This document shows positions 32,122 to 40,095 of a stretch of 51,528 nt of DNA, piece by piece (the first letter of the stretch is position 1; every line of letters starts with the position of its first letter). The stretch covers positions 1 to 51,528 of the forward strand of contig JALRKT010000007.1 of assembly GCA_023268805.1 (NCBI GenBank). The letters are read 5' to 3'. The notes below the pieces were generated by a model. That model made no database searches and was not told the DNA's origin. It saw only the letters and a list, made by a program, of their open reading frames with translations. This DNA comes from Bacilli bacterium (GTDB lineage: Bacteria; Bacillota_I; Bacilli_A; RFN20; CAG-826). The translations under genes and the position numbers were made by a program.

Positions 32122-32829
32122 TTATTCGGCAATTGCCAAAGCAACCTCAAGCATTTGTTTTAACCCTTTTTCGCGTTGTTCGGGGGTTAAAATTTCATGA
32201 TAATGAAAGGAGTCAGAAACCGTCATAATAGCGAGCGCTTTTTTACCTAATCGGGCTGCGTTACTGTAAAGTGCATACGCTTCCATTTCAACACCTAACA
32301 CCCCCAAATCCGCCCATGCTTTCCATTTATTGGGATCAGCATCATAAAAAACATCACTCGACAACACATTACCGACGCGATACGGCAATTTTTTTGCTTG
32401 GCAATCACGCACGGCTTTTTCAATGAGTTCATAACTTCCTAAGGCCGAAAAAGTGGCGCCTTTAATGGGAAATTGACTGGACCAGTTGCTATCGGTGGAT
32501 GCACCTTGGGCAATTAAAATATCAAAAAGTTTTATTTCTTTTTGATACGCGCCCGTCGTACCTACACGAATAATGGTTTCCACACCAAATTCTTTATAAA
32601 GTTCCCAGGAGTAAATGCCCATACTTGGCATCCCCATCCCGGAGGCCATGACAGAAACTCGTTTTCCTTGATACGTTCCGGTATAGGCAAAAACATTGCG
32701 AACAGTATTCACAAGTTTGGCATCCTTTAAATACGTTTCGGCAATAAATTTAGCGCGTAAGGGATCACCTGGCATTAAGACCGTTTTGGCAAAATCACCT
32801 ACCTTGGCATGAATATGGGGTGTGCTCAT
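32122..32829 (-). CDS. deoD: Purine nucleoside phosphorylase, DeoD type
   Basis: A 235-residue enzyme that splits purine nucleosides with phosphate to base and (deoxy)ribose-1-phosphate. It starts STPHIHAKVGDFAKTVLMPGDPLRAKFIAE, has VSVMASGMGMPSMGIYSWEL, RVGTTGAYQ (phosphate site), VLGVEMEAYALYSNAA (substrate Met-Glu) and TVSDSF with the catalytic Asp. GAGG lies seven bases before the ATG. With thymidine kinase nearby it indicates nucleoside salvage. Confidence 0.95.
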   Translation of the reverse strand: MSTPHIHAKVGDFAKTVLMPGDPLRAKFIAETYLKDAKLVNTVRNVFAYTGTYQGKRVSVMASGMGMPSMGIYSWELYKEFGVETIIRVGTTGAYQKEIKLFDILIAQGASTDSNWSSQFPIKGATFSALGSYELIEKAVRDCQAKKLPYRVGNVLSSDVFYDADPNKWKAWADLGVLGVEMEAYALYSNAARLGKKALAIMTVSDSFHYHEILTPEQREKGLKQMLEVALAIAE

Positions 32830-32885
32830 AATAAAACCTCGTTTCGCTTTATTTTAACACATTCAAAACGGCTGCGAACGTAGGC

Positions 32886-34346
32886 TTAACGTTGACTTTT
32901 TTCAACCCAACGTGCGATTTTTTCAAGATTGGCTTCAAAGGATTTAAAATCAACAAGTTTCCATTCCCAATTGGGTGAACCAATCGTTCCAGGGGTATTC
33001 ATACGTGCTTCATCTCCAAGACTTAATAAATCTTGCATGGGAATAACCGCTAAATTGGCAGGATGATGGAAGGTGACTTGGACCATTTTTTCGGCAATGG
33101 TTCCTTCGTAGGGTTTTAAAATAGCAGCAAGATGGTCTTTAGATTCCTTAGTTAATCCTTCATACCAACCCATGACCGTTTGGTTATCGTGGGTTCCGGT
33201 GTAGGCTACAAACCGTTCTGGATACGTATCCTTTTTCACATTCGATCCATCAAAAGGGGGATAAATGGGAAGTTCAAATTGAATAATTTTCATCCCTGGA
33301 AGTTTAAAATGATCGCGTAACTGGAGCACTTCAGGACGTAAATCGCCTAAATCCTCAGCAATGATATCAACATGAGGAAGCTTTTCTTGAATGGTATTGA
33401 ATAAAGCGTAGCCTGGTGCTTCAATCCATGCGCCTTCTTCTGCAGTCGGACACGAAGAAGGTATTTTCCAGTACGTATCAAAGGCACGGAAATGATCAAT
33501 CCGAATAATATCAAATAACGTGGCATTATATGCAAGTCGATCGATCCAGAAATGGAATCCTGTTTGTTCTAATACATCCCAACGGTAAAGGGGGTTTCCC
33601 CAGCGTTGACCGGTTGGGGAAAAGTAATCGGGAGGTACCCCGGCAATAAACGTCGGCTCGCCTTGTTCATCGAGCATAAAAAGGGATTGCTGTGTCCATA
33701 CATCACTAGAATCAATGCCTACATAAATAGGGATATCTCCCACAAATCGAATACCTTGGGAGCGAGAGTATTGACGTAACTCTTGAAATTGTTTTAACAC
33801 CATGTACTGTAAAAAACATTCGTATTGAATGGAACGTTCATACGGTGAAAGGTCTAAATTCTTTTGGTGAATCCAGCGTTTAAAATCTTTATCCCATGTC
33901 GTCCACATCCGAAGGTCATGTTCACGTTTGAACGTCATAAACACCGCATAATCGTAGACCCAGGGGTTTTGATCGAGGAAAGAAACAAACGCTTGCGTCA
34001 CGACAAATCGGTCAAACGCTTGACGGAAATAAGGTTCCTTAAACGCACGAACCGCATCATAATCGACACGGGAGGATGTGCGTTGAAAATCAGGAATAGG
34101 CGCGACAAGTAAACCTTCTTCCACGAGCGCATCAAGACTCAAATAAAGAGGCTCAATTGCTTTGGAGGAATATGGTTGGTAGGGGGAATTACCATAACCT
34201 AAGGGATTTAACGGTAACATTTGCCAAATAGGCATATCGGCTTTTTTCAATAAATCAACAAACATAAAAGCAGAGGTTCCAAAATCACCGATCCCATGAC
34301 GGGAAGGAAGGGATGAAACCGCAAGTAAAATACCAGAAGTGCGCAT
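32886..34346 (-). CDS. malQ: 4-alpha-glucanotransferase
   Basis: A 486-residue GH77 enzyme (amylomaltase) that disproportionates maltodextrins, releasing glucose. Family text: SSLPSRHGIGDFG, MLPLNPLGYGNSPYQPYSS, GDIPIYVGIDSSDVW, GVPPDYFSPTGQRWGNPLY, the nucleophile region DIIRIDHFRAFDTYW, the acid/base IIAEDLGDLRPEV and YTGTHDNQTVMGW. AAAGGA precedes the ATG by seven bases. It follows the transporter genes and would process the imported chains. Confidence 0.95.
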   Translation of the reverse strand: MRTSGILLAVSSLPSRHGIGDFGTSAFMFVDLLKKADMPIWQMLPLNPLGYGNSPYQPYSSKAIEPLYLSLDALVEEGLLVAPIPDFQRTSSRVDYDAVRAFKEPYFRQAFDRFVVTQAFVSFLDQNPWVYDYAVFMTFKREHDLRMWTTWDKDFKRWIHQKNLDLSPYERSIQYECFLQYMVLKQFQELRQYSRSQGIRFVGDIPIYVGIDSSDVWTQQSLFMLDEQGEPTFIAGVPPDYFSPTGQRWGNPLYRWDVLEQTGFHFWIDRLAYNATLFDIIRIDHFRAFDTYWKIPSSCPTAEEGAWIEAPGYALFNTIQEKLPHVDIIAEDLGDLRPEVLQLRDHFKLPGMKIIQFELPIYPPFDGSNVKKDTYPERFVAYTGTHDNQTVMGWYEGLTKESKDHLAAILKPYEGTIAEKMVQVTFHHPANLAVIPMQDLLSLGDEARMNTPGTIGSPNWEWKLVDFKSFEANLEKIARWVEKSQR

Positions 34347-34383
34347 CGTACAATCCTTTTATAAAAACACGCGAATGTGTCGA

Positions 34384-35244
34384 TTAGCCTTTAACAGAGC
34401 CACCTGTTACACCACTTACATAATATCGTTGTAAGAAAAGGAATAAAAGAGTAATCGGTGTAGCAACAATCACACTTCCTGCAGCAAAGCGCGTAAAGTA
34501 TTCATTAATATTGGCACGGTCTAAAATCCATACTAACCCTGTTGCCACTGTGTATTGATCAATATTTTCTCCTAAGAGTAAGCGGGCAAAAATATAATCA
34601 CCCCATGGACCAATAAACGAAGTGATCATCGTATAAATCACAATGGGTTTAGAAAGCGGTAAGATAATATGCCAGAAAATTTGTGCCCGAGAGGCTCCAT
34701 CAATCATCGCCGCTTCATCGATGGCTTTTGAAATCGTATCAAAATAGCCTTTAGAAATGTAATATCCAAAGCCAGCACCACCTGAGTAAATAAACATCAA
34801 ACCAATAATCGAACCCGTTAATCCCATCAAACGCAAAATGTTATACACAGCAATCATCGACATAAACCCAGGAAATAAGCCCAAGACGAGAATGAGTTTC
34901 ATCATCGGCATACGCGCCGGAAAACGTAAACGTGAAAACGCATACGAGGTTAATAAAACTAAAATCGTGGAAACAACCATCGTCACGGTCGCAACAAGTA
35001 ATGTGTTCATAAACCAAACGGGAAACTTCCCTTGAAGAATCGTGTCATATTCAAATAAACGGGTGTAATTACTAAGCGTATAATTCAGTGGGAAAAAGCG
35101 TGTAGAGATCGCACCGATTTCTAGACGGAATGATTGTAAAATAAGCCATACAATGGGAATAAGCCAAATGACACTTAAAATGGATAAAACAAGATAAATA
35201 AGCGTATTGGATAAAATTTCTCCGAGACGTTTTGATTTGATCAT
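34384..35244 (-). CDS. malG: Maltodextrin ABC transporter permease (MalG type)
   Basis: A 286-residue inner-membrane permease with six helices; the EAA loop is YFDTISKAIDEAAMIDGASRAQIFWHIILPLSKP. It ends YYVSGVTGGSVKG, a MalG-type C-terminus. Starts at an ATGA overlap with malF. Partners are MalF, the MalE lipoprotein and probably the MsmX-type ATPase encoded upstream. Confidence 0.92.
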   Translation of the reverse strand: MIKSKRLGEILSNTLIYLVLSILSVIWLIPIVWLILQSFRLEIGAISTRFFPLNYTLSNYTRLFEYDTILQGKFPVWFMNTLLVATVTMVVSTILVLLTSYAFSRLRFPARMPMMKLILVLGLFPGFMSMIAVYNILRLMGLTGSIIGLMFIYSGGAGFGYYISKGYFDTISKAIDEAAMIDGASRAQIFWHIILPLSKPIVIYTMITSFIGPWGDYIFARLLLGENIDQYTVATGLVWILDRANINEYFTRFAAGSVIVATPITLLFLFLQRYYVSGVTGGSVKG

Positions 35245-36797
35245 TGGAAAGAATCCTCCGCTTTAATCCCACCGGTTCGGGAGAAAATGATAAGACTAAA
35301 GAAACTTGAAATCATAAAGATAAGAATCCCTAACGTCGAGGCCATCTTATAGTCAGAATCAAACAAGGTAAGACGGAATAACCATGTGACGAGTAAATCC
35401 GTATGCCCCGCTTGGAATAGTTGTTGCGACGAAGGTCCGCCCCCTGTTAAGAAGTAAATAATATTAAAGTTGTTAATATTGCCAATAAATGCCGTCACTA
35501 AATAAGGTCCTGTCACAAAGAGCATGTAGGGTAACGTAATTTTAAAGAATTTTGTAATCGATCCCGCGCCATCAATCGTCGCACTTTCATAAAGGTCAGC
35601 AGGGATATTCATCAGAATCCCGCTCGTAATGAGCATGGTGTAGGGAACACCGACCCATAAGTTAATAACAATGACCCAAAAGCGTGCCGATTCTTTAGTT
35701 AAAAACGGACCATAACCCGGACCCACTAAACCTAAATCAATCAAGAAATTGACAAAGGGTCCTTGTTCATTGAAAAAGTTACGCATGATGAGCAAGGAAA
35801 TAAATTGAGGAACGGCAATCGTAATGACAAACACGGTACGCCATAAGACTTTTAATTTAATGCCTTTTTTATTGATCATTAACGCCAAAATCATTCCAAA
35901 AAAATAGTTAAGGAAGGTGGCAAAAATGGCCCAAACAAATGACCATTGTAAAATCGCCCATAAGGTCGCAGGAAGGCGTGAATAAAAGGCATTTTGACCC
36001 GAAAACATATTAATAAAGTTATCAAGACCCACCCATGTAAATAGCGACCCAGGGGGCTGATGGAACCGGTCAAATTCGGTGAAGGCAATTAAAATCATAA
36101 AGACGAGCGGTAAAACCGTGAAGATGAAAGAGAAAAATACCGGCCAACTTAAAACGGTAATATGAAAACGTTCATTAAGGAGTTGTTTGACTTCTTCTTT
36201 AAAGGGAATCGGACGCTTACCGGATTGGAGGGTCATTTCGTTTGCTTCTGCAAGGCGAAGATTTTGTAAATAAAAATAATAGAGGAGCGCCGCTAAAATT
36301 AAACCTCCTACGGATAAGAGTAAGATAATCATCGAATTATCGCCTGGTTGGGCAGGAACATAACCAAAAGGATCCGCATTCGGATTACCCGGATCATACG
36401 TAACCGGTGTCCCTAATGTATCCCCTAACGTGTTGAGCTTTGCGATGTACGGACCAAAAAAGAAAATAAGTAAACCAAGACTAACAACTTGTAAAAGTTG
36501 ATAAAGGATGCCTTTGACGATTTGTCCATTGGTATACGCTCCAAAACCCATCAAAAGGAAGGAAAGTTTTGTTTTGTAATTGCCCTTGATAAAAATACGA
36601 CTGTATTTTAATAACCCTTCGTACCCTTTTTTTGCTAACGAAACAATAACTTTACCGGTTGATTTTAAAAAATCGTAAAGCGAGGTGAAAATGGAAAGGG
36701 TGAATTCAAATGCAACTTTTAATATTTGAATCAAAAAATCGAGAATGCTTTGCGGAATCCAAATATAAAAAGGTTCACTTCGTAATTCATCTTTCAT
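35241..36797 (-). CDS. malF: Maltodextrin ABC transporter permease (MalF type) with N-terminal extension
   Basis: A 518-residue permease. The C-terminal 300 residues form the usual MalF core with EAA loop ESATIDGAGSITKFFKITLPYML. In front lies an extension of about 200 residues: amphipathic helices, then a segment GNYKTKLSFLLMGFGAYTNGQIVKGILYQLLQVVSL with two membrane helices, an external Pro/Asn-rich loop and another helix. Such extensions occur in other Bacillota sugar permeases. I start at ATG 36797, preceded by AAGGAG eight bases away, not at a codon 39 bases upstream. A hairpin lies between malE and this gene. Confidence 0.9.
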   Translation of the reverse strand: MKDELRSEPFYIWIPQSILDFLIQILKVAFEFTLSIFTSLYDFLKSTGKVIVSLAKKGYEGLLKYSRIFIKGNYKTKLSFLLMGFGAYTNGQIVKGILYQLLQVVSLGLLIFFFGPYIAKLNTLGDTLGTPVTYDPGNPNADPFGYVPAQPGDNSMIILLLSVGGLILAALLYYFYLQNLRLAEANEMTLQSGKRPIPFKEEVKQLLNERFHITVLSWPVFFSFIFTVLPLVFMILIAFTEFDRFHQPPGSLFTWVGLDNFINMFSGQNAFYSRLPATLWAILQWSFVWAIFATFLNYFFGMILALMINKKGIKLKVLWRTVFVITIAVPQFISLLIMRNFFNEQGPFVNFLIDLGLVGPGYGPFLTKESARFWVIVINLWVGVPYTMLITSGILMNIPADLYESATIDGAGSITKFFKITLPYMLFVTGPYLVTAFIGNINNFNIIYFLTGGGPSSQQLFQAGHTDLLVTWLFRLTLFDSDYKMASTLGILIFMISSFFSLIIFSRTGGIKAEDSFQ

Positions 36798-36816
36798 GCG
36801 ATATCTCCTTATAAGG

Positions 36817-36850
36817 TTTAAAAACATCCCCCTCATTGAGAGGGGGATGT
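36817..36850 (-). terminator. Hairpin (attenuator-type terminator) between malE and malF
   Basis: Eleven perfectly paired bases: ACATCCCCCTC (36824-36834) with GAGGGGGATGT (36840-36850), five-base loop, followed on the minus strand by five T. As the downstream genes have no other promoter, it most likely allows partial read-through and raises malE over malFG, or protects the malE mRNA end. Confidence 0.75.
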
Positions 36851-36859
36851 CATGAGCAA

Positions 36860-38194
36860 TTAAGCTTCGTTGACGGCTAAGACACCTTCAATAAAGATAT
36901 CAAGGTAATCTTGAATGAGCGGAATTTGAACTTCCGTCATAAAGTCTGCTTCGGTTTTACCACTGTTTTCCGGTAACGCTAACCACTCAGCAAGATTGTC
37001 CGCGTGATTACGTGCATCCGTAATGAGGGCATCCGCAAAGGCACCTGCAGGTGACCAGTAGTAACTTGACACCGAACGCGCTTGAAGAATACCATGTGGT
37101 GCTTGATCGAAGATTGCTTTTAAGGAAGGAACTTCTTGAACTTCAGGGTTTTGTTGGGCCGAGATGTTGGAAGGACCCACACCCATCGTCACGGCTTTGG
37201 TGAGTTGGTTATCATAGTTGGTCATGTAGTTTGCAAACGCATGTGCTAAACCCGGATTGGCTGTGTAGGCATTGACCCCAATTAATTTTGCCCCAATCAT
37301 TGAGCCCATTTGTTGTTGTTGCCCATTCCCGTTGGTAAAGGTAGGCATTTTAATCGCAGCGTAGTTATCGCCTAAAATGGTTTTAATTGCAACGGCATTC
37401 CACGTTCCGGAAACACCTGCAATAATCCCTTCTTGAACATCTGTATCATTTTCTAAGAATTCCGTGACAATGATCCCTTGATCGCGTTGGATGAGGTTGG
37501 TTTTGTACGCATTGTACATCCCAATGGCGGAAGATAAGCCGACTTCATTATTCCAATCAATGGTTTGTGTCATGGTTGTTTTGGACCAAGAAATTTCTCC
37601 TGGGACAGCAAACCAACTGGACATTGCCCATCCACCCATGGGGTCGATAATGATTTTGGAATTTAATTCTTCTGCTTTGGCAAGAATACTATCCAAGGTA
37701 GTCATTTCACTGGCTTGAATGTAACGAGAATCATAATACATAAAGATCCCGTTATCCGCCGTGTTGGGATAAGCATAGAGTTTTTCATCCACACTGGCGA
37801 CATCAATCGTCCAATCTTGGTTACGTTCAATCACATCATCTTTAAACTGAGTTAATTCGGATAATGCACCCGCGGTGACCAAGTCTTCTAATTGATCATC
37901 GGGAAACGCAAAGACGTCAGCACCTCCAGGAACATCTAGGAGTAAGATTCCTTTTAAGTCCGGTTCACCGACAACGGCAAGTTCAAAATTGAGATTAATA
38001 CTCGGATAAAGTAATTTAAACGATTCGGTGACATCGGTAAGAAATTGTTGTTCTTGCGAAGGTCCCCAAACTTTTAACGTATAGGTAGGCAATTGACTCG
38101 TAGCGCTGCTAGTGGCGGATGTTCCCCCTCCACAAGATACGACTAAAACGGTGACGGCGCCGAAAATCATCGTTTTAAGATAGCGATTTAACAT
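36860..38194 (-). CDS. malE: Maltodextrin-binding lipoprotein
   Basis: About 444 residues. The signal peptide ends in a lipobox (VLVVSCGGG), so the protein is lipid-anchored outside the membrane. A Ser/Thr/Ala linker follows, then an extracellular solute-binding type 1 domain (YTLKVWGPSQEQQFLTDVTESFK...). The context (MalFG, MsmX, MalQ, alpha-glucosidase) supports maltodextrin as ligand. I use ATG 38194 with AAAGGAG upstream; an in-frame GTG at 38206 overlaps that ribosome site and is unlikely. Confidence 0.9.
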   Translation of the reverse strand: MLNRYLKTMIFGAVTVLVVSCGGGTSATSSATSQLPTYTLKVWGPSQEQQFLTDVTESFKLLYPSINLNFELAVVGEPDLKGILLLDVPGGADVFAFPDDQLEDLVTAGALSELTQFKDDVIERNQDWTIDVASVDEKLYAYPNTADNGIFMYYDSRYIQASEMTTLDSILAKAEELNSKIIIDPMGGWAMSSWFAVPGEISWSKTTMTQTIDWNNEVGLSSAIGMYNAYKTNLIQRDQGIIVTEFLENDTDVQEGIIAGVSGTWNAVAIKTILGDNYAAIKMPTFTNGNGQQQQMGSMIGAKLIGVNAYTANPGLAHAFANYMTNYDNQLTKAVTMGVGPSNISAQQNPEVQEVPSLKAIFDQAPHGILQARSVSSYYWSPAGAFADALITDARNHADNLAEWLALPENSGKTEADFMTEVQIPLIQDYLDIFIEGVLAVNEA

Positions 38195-38262
38195 TAATTC
38201 GTGCACTCCTTTCTTTCCGTGCCAGAATAATCTCTGGAAACGAGTTAATGATGACTAATTTA

Positions 38263-38290
38263 ATTATACTTACGTAAAAAACTTTGTAAA
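38263..38290 (-). promoter_or_regulatory. Promoter of the malE-malF-malG operon
   Basis: On the minus strand TTTACA (38285-38290), 16 bases, TATAAT (38263-38268). The leader of about 65 bases carries a small inverted repeat CCAGA/TCTGG (38222-38237). Confidence 0.7.
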
Positions 38291-38298
38291 TACAAAAT

Positions 38299-38312
38299 AG
38301 TAAGCGGTTACA
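38299..38312. promoter_or_regulatory. Near-consensus cre box upstream of the mal promoter
   Basis: AGTAAGCGGTTACA matches the cre consensus at 13 of 14 positions. It lies a few bases upstream of the -35 box, so binding could repress by contact or assist; position alone does not decide. Confidence 0.5.
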
Positions 38313-38327
38313 TTAATTTTACAAAAG

Positions 38328-38357
38328 AAAAACACTTGTGTTAGACAAGTGTTTTTT
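38328..38357 (-). terminator. Terminator of the MsmX-type ATPase gene
   Basis: ACACTTGT/ACAAGTGT stem with a five-base loop and flanking A and T runs (38328-38357). It separates the ATPase unit from malE. Confidence 0.88.
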
Positions 38358-38369
38358 AAAGCTAGGAAA

Positions 38370-39467
38370 CTAAAGAATTGTCGCTTGCGTTTCGCGATCA
38401 AAGACGTGGGCTTTATCTAAATTAAGGACTAATTTAATTTTGTCTCCGATACGATAGGTTTGTAAGGCATCAATTTTCGAAATCAGGTTATTGCCAGAAA
38501 GATTGGTGTGAATAATATATTCGTGACCGAGCAATTCGGCGACTTTAATCGTCGTGTTCATCACCGCGGATGGGAATTTCTTTTCAACTTCTTCATCATC
38601 GTGTAAGGAATCTTCCGGACGAATACCAAAGACGATTTCTTTACCTTCGTAGCCCTTTAATGCTTTGACGAACTTCGCAGGAAGTTCCATTTTGGTTCCA
38701 TCGGTAAAGTGAATATGACCTTCTTTGTATTTCACATCCATTAAGTTCATCGCAGGCGACCCGATAAAGGCGGCCACAAATAAATTGGCAGGGTTATTAT
38801 AAATATCAATCGGTGATCCAATTTGCATCACATACCCACCCTTCATGACGACAATACGGCTTGCCATCGTCATCGCTTCCGTTTGGTCGTGGGTAACATA
38901 AATCGTCGTTGCGCCAATATTTTCGTGAAGTTTAATGATTTCTGCACGCATTTGCACACGAAGTTTCGCGTCTAAGTTCGATAACGGTTCATCCATTAAA
39001 AACACTTTCGCGTTACGAACAATCGCTCGTCCTAATGCCACACGTTGACGTTGACCCCCGGATAATTGTTTCGGTTTACGGTCGAGTAATTTTTCAATTT
39101 CTAAGATTTTCGCGGCCCGATGAACACGTTCCCGAATTTCTTCTTTATTGATATGACGAATTTTTAAACCGAATGCGAGATTGTCATAAACGGTCATGTG
39201 AGGATAAAGCGCGTAGGATTGGAACACCATTGCGATATCACGATCTTTTGGCGGGGTGTCATTACGTAATGATCCATCAATGTAAAGTTCCCCGCTAGAA
39301 ATATCTTCCAAGCCGGCAATCATCCGTAAGGTGGTGGATTTACCACACCCTGAAGGCCCGACAAGAACAATAAATTCTTTATCTTTGACTTCAAGGTTAA
39401 AATCGAAAACCGCTTGCACCTTGTTGTCATAGACCTTATTTATATTTTTTAAAACAACTTCTGCCAT
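38370..39467 (-). CDS. msmX: Sugar ABC transporter ATP-binding protein (MsmX/UgpC type)
   Basis: A 365-residue ATPase: Walker [10 protein letters not shown] (37-45), Q-loop [20 protein letters not shown], signature [15 protein letters not shown], Walker [18 protein letters not shown]-loop [14 protein letters not shown], then the C-terminal OB/TOBE domain (VFGIRPEDS). MsmX-type proteins energise several carbohydrate transporters. It is in its own unit with promoter, operator-like palindrome and terminator, which fits a shared ATPase. Confidence 0.93.
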   Translation of the reverse strand: MAEVVLKNINKVYDNKVQAVFDFNLEVKDKEFIVLVGPSGCGKSTTLRMIAGLEDISSGELYIDGSLRNDTPPKDRDIAMVFQSYALYPHMTVYDNLAFGLKIRHINKEEIRERVHRAAKILEIEKLLDRKPKQLSGGQRQRVALGRAIVRNAKVFLMDEPLSNLDAKLRVQMRAEIIKLHENIGATTIYVTHDQTEAMTMASRIVVMKGGYVMQIGSPIDIYNNPANLFVAAFIGSPAMNLMDVKYKEGHIHFTDGTKMELPAKFVKALKGYEGKEIVFGIRPEDSLHDDEEVEKKFPSAVMNTTIKVAELLGHEYIIHTNLSGNNLISKIDALQTYRIGDKIKLVLNLDKAHVFDRETQATIL

Positions 39468-39504
39468 TATAAATTCTCCTTTGAGATTATCCTAAAGGAA
39501 GTAT

Positions 39505-39533
39505 ATCATAAGTGATTTGTGCACAGTGCACAA
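39505..39533 (-). promoter_or_regulatory. Promoter of msmX
   Basis: Minus strand TTGTGC (39528-39533), 17 bases, TATGAT (39505-39510), followed by an AAAGGAG site before the gene. Confidence 0.7.
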
Positions 39534-39536
39534 ATC
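39514..39536. promoter_or_regulatory. 23-bp perfect palindrome over the msmX promoter (operator candidate)
   Basis: GATTTGTGCAC (39514-39524), one central A, GTGCACAAATC (39526-39536). It covers the -35 box and spacer of the msmX promoter and begins right after the stop of the PucR-type regulator. No T run follows, so it is not a terminator. The binding protein is not identified; the neighbouring regulator is one candidate. Confidence 0.65.
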
Positions 39537-39537
39537 G

Positions 39538-40095
39538 TTATAATTGATCCGCAAGTTTAAAGAAAAACGCTTGATCAAAATCTTTTAAATCCATCCCTGT
39601 CATGCTCATGAACTTTTGTAAACGGTATTGAAAGGTATTTCGGTGAAGAAAGAGTGCATTTGCCGCGTGTGTCACTTTTAAATTATGGTGTAAGTAAGCC
39701 CGCGCCGTTAACCGTAAATCACGGTCAAGTTCATGTATCCACGTCTGCACGAATGAAACAAAAGGTGATTGCGTTAAGCGTAATTGTTGAAAAAGAAAAT
39801 CCCCCATCGTCGTCATCGTCAGAACACGATGATCACGCAACCAGGCGATGGCCCATGCCCCTAATGCATCTTCTTTAAAGGTAATAAGCGTGGATAGATT
39901 TAAGGTCATTGACTCATGAATAACCGATAAAAAAGACGGTAAAACATTCAAAAAAGAGGCATCGATGGTGAGTACAATGGTCTTTTTATCAAGCCAATGA
40001 CGTAGCCATGTTCCTGGATAAACTTGCGAAAGAATGCCTTCGATCTCTTGCCATGGTAATGGGGTATCACTCGCAAAATAAATGACTTTATTCAT
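39538..40095 (-). CDS. PucR/CdaR-type helix-turn-helix regulator
   Basis: A 185-residue protein. The last 65 residues are the PucR C-terminal HTH: DLRLTARAYLHHNLKVTHAANALFLHRNTFQYRLQKFMSMTGMDLKDFDQAFFFKLAD. The N-terminal 115 residues match no sensor domain I know; a short alpha/beta part is likely. It overlaps the alpha-glucosidase gene as ATGA (40092-40095) and lies directly upstream of msmX, so control of the sugar locus is probable. Not related to the c-di-AMP protein also called CdaR. Confidence 0.8.
   Translation of the reverse strand: MNKVIYFASDTPLPWQEIEGILSQVYPGTWLRHWLDKKTIVLTIDASFLNVLPSFLSVIHESMTLNLSTLITFKEDALGAWAIAWLRDHRVLTMTTMGDFLFQQLRLTQSPFVSFVQTWIHELDRDLRLTARAYLHHNLKVTHAANALFLHRNTFQYRLQKFMSMTGMDLKDFDQAFFFKLADQL

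Noticed and set aside
39514-39536. Palindrome read as a terminator of the PucR-type gene
   Set aside because: No T run on either side, GC-poor outer arms, and it lies precisely over the msmX promoter.
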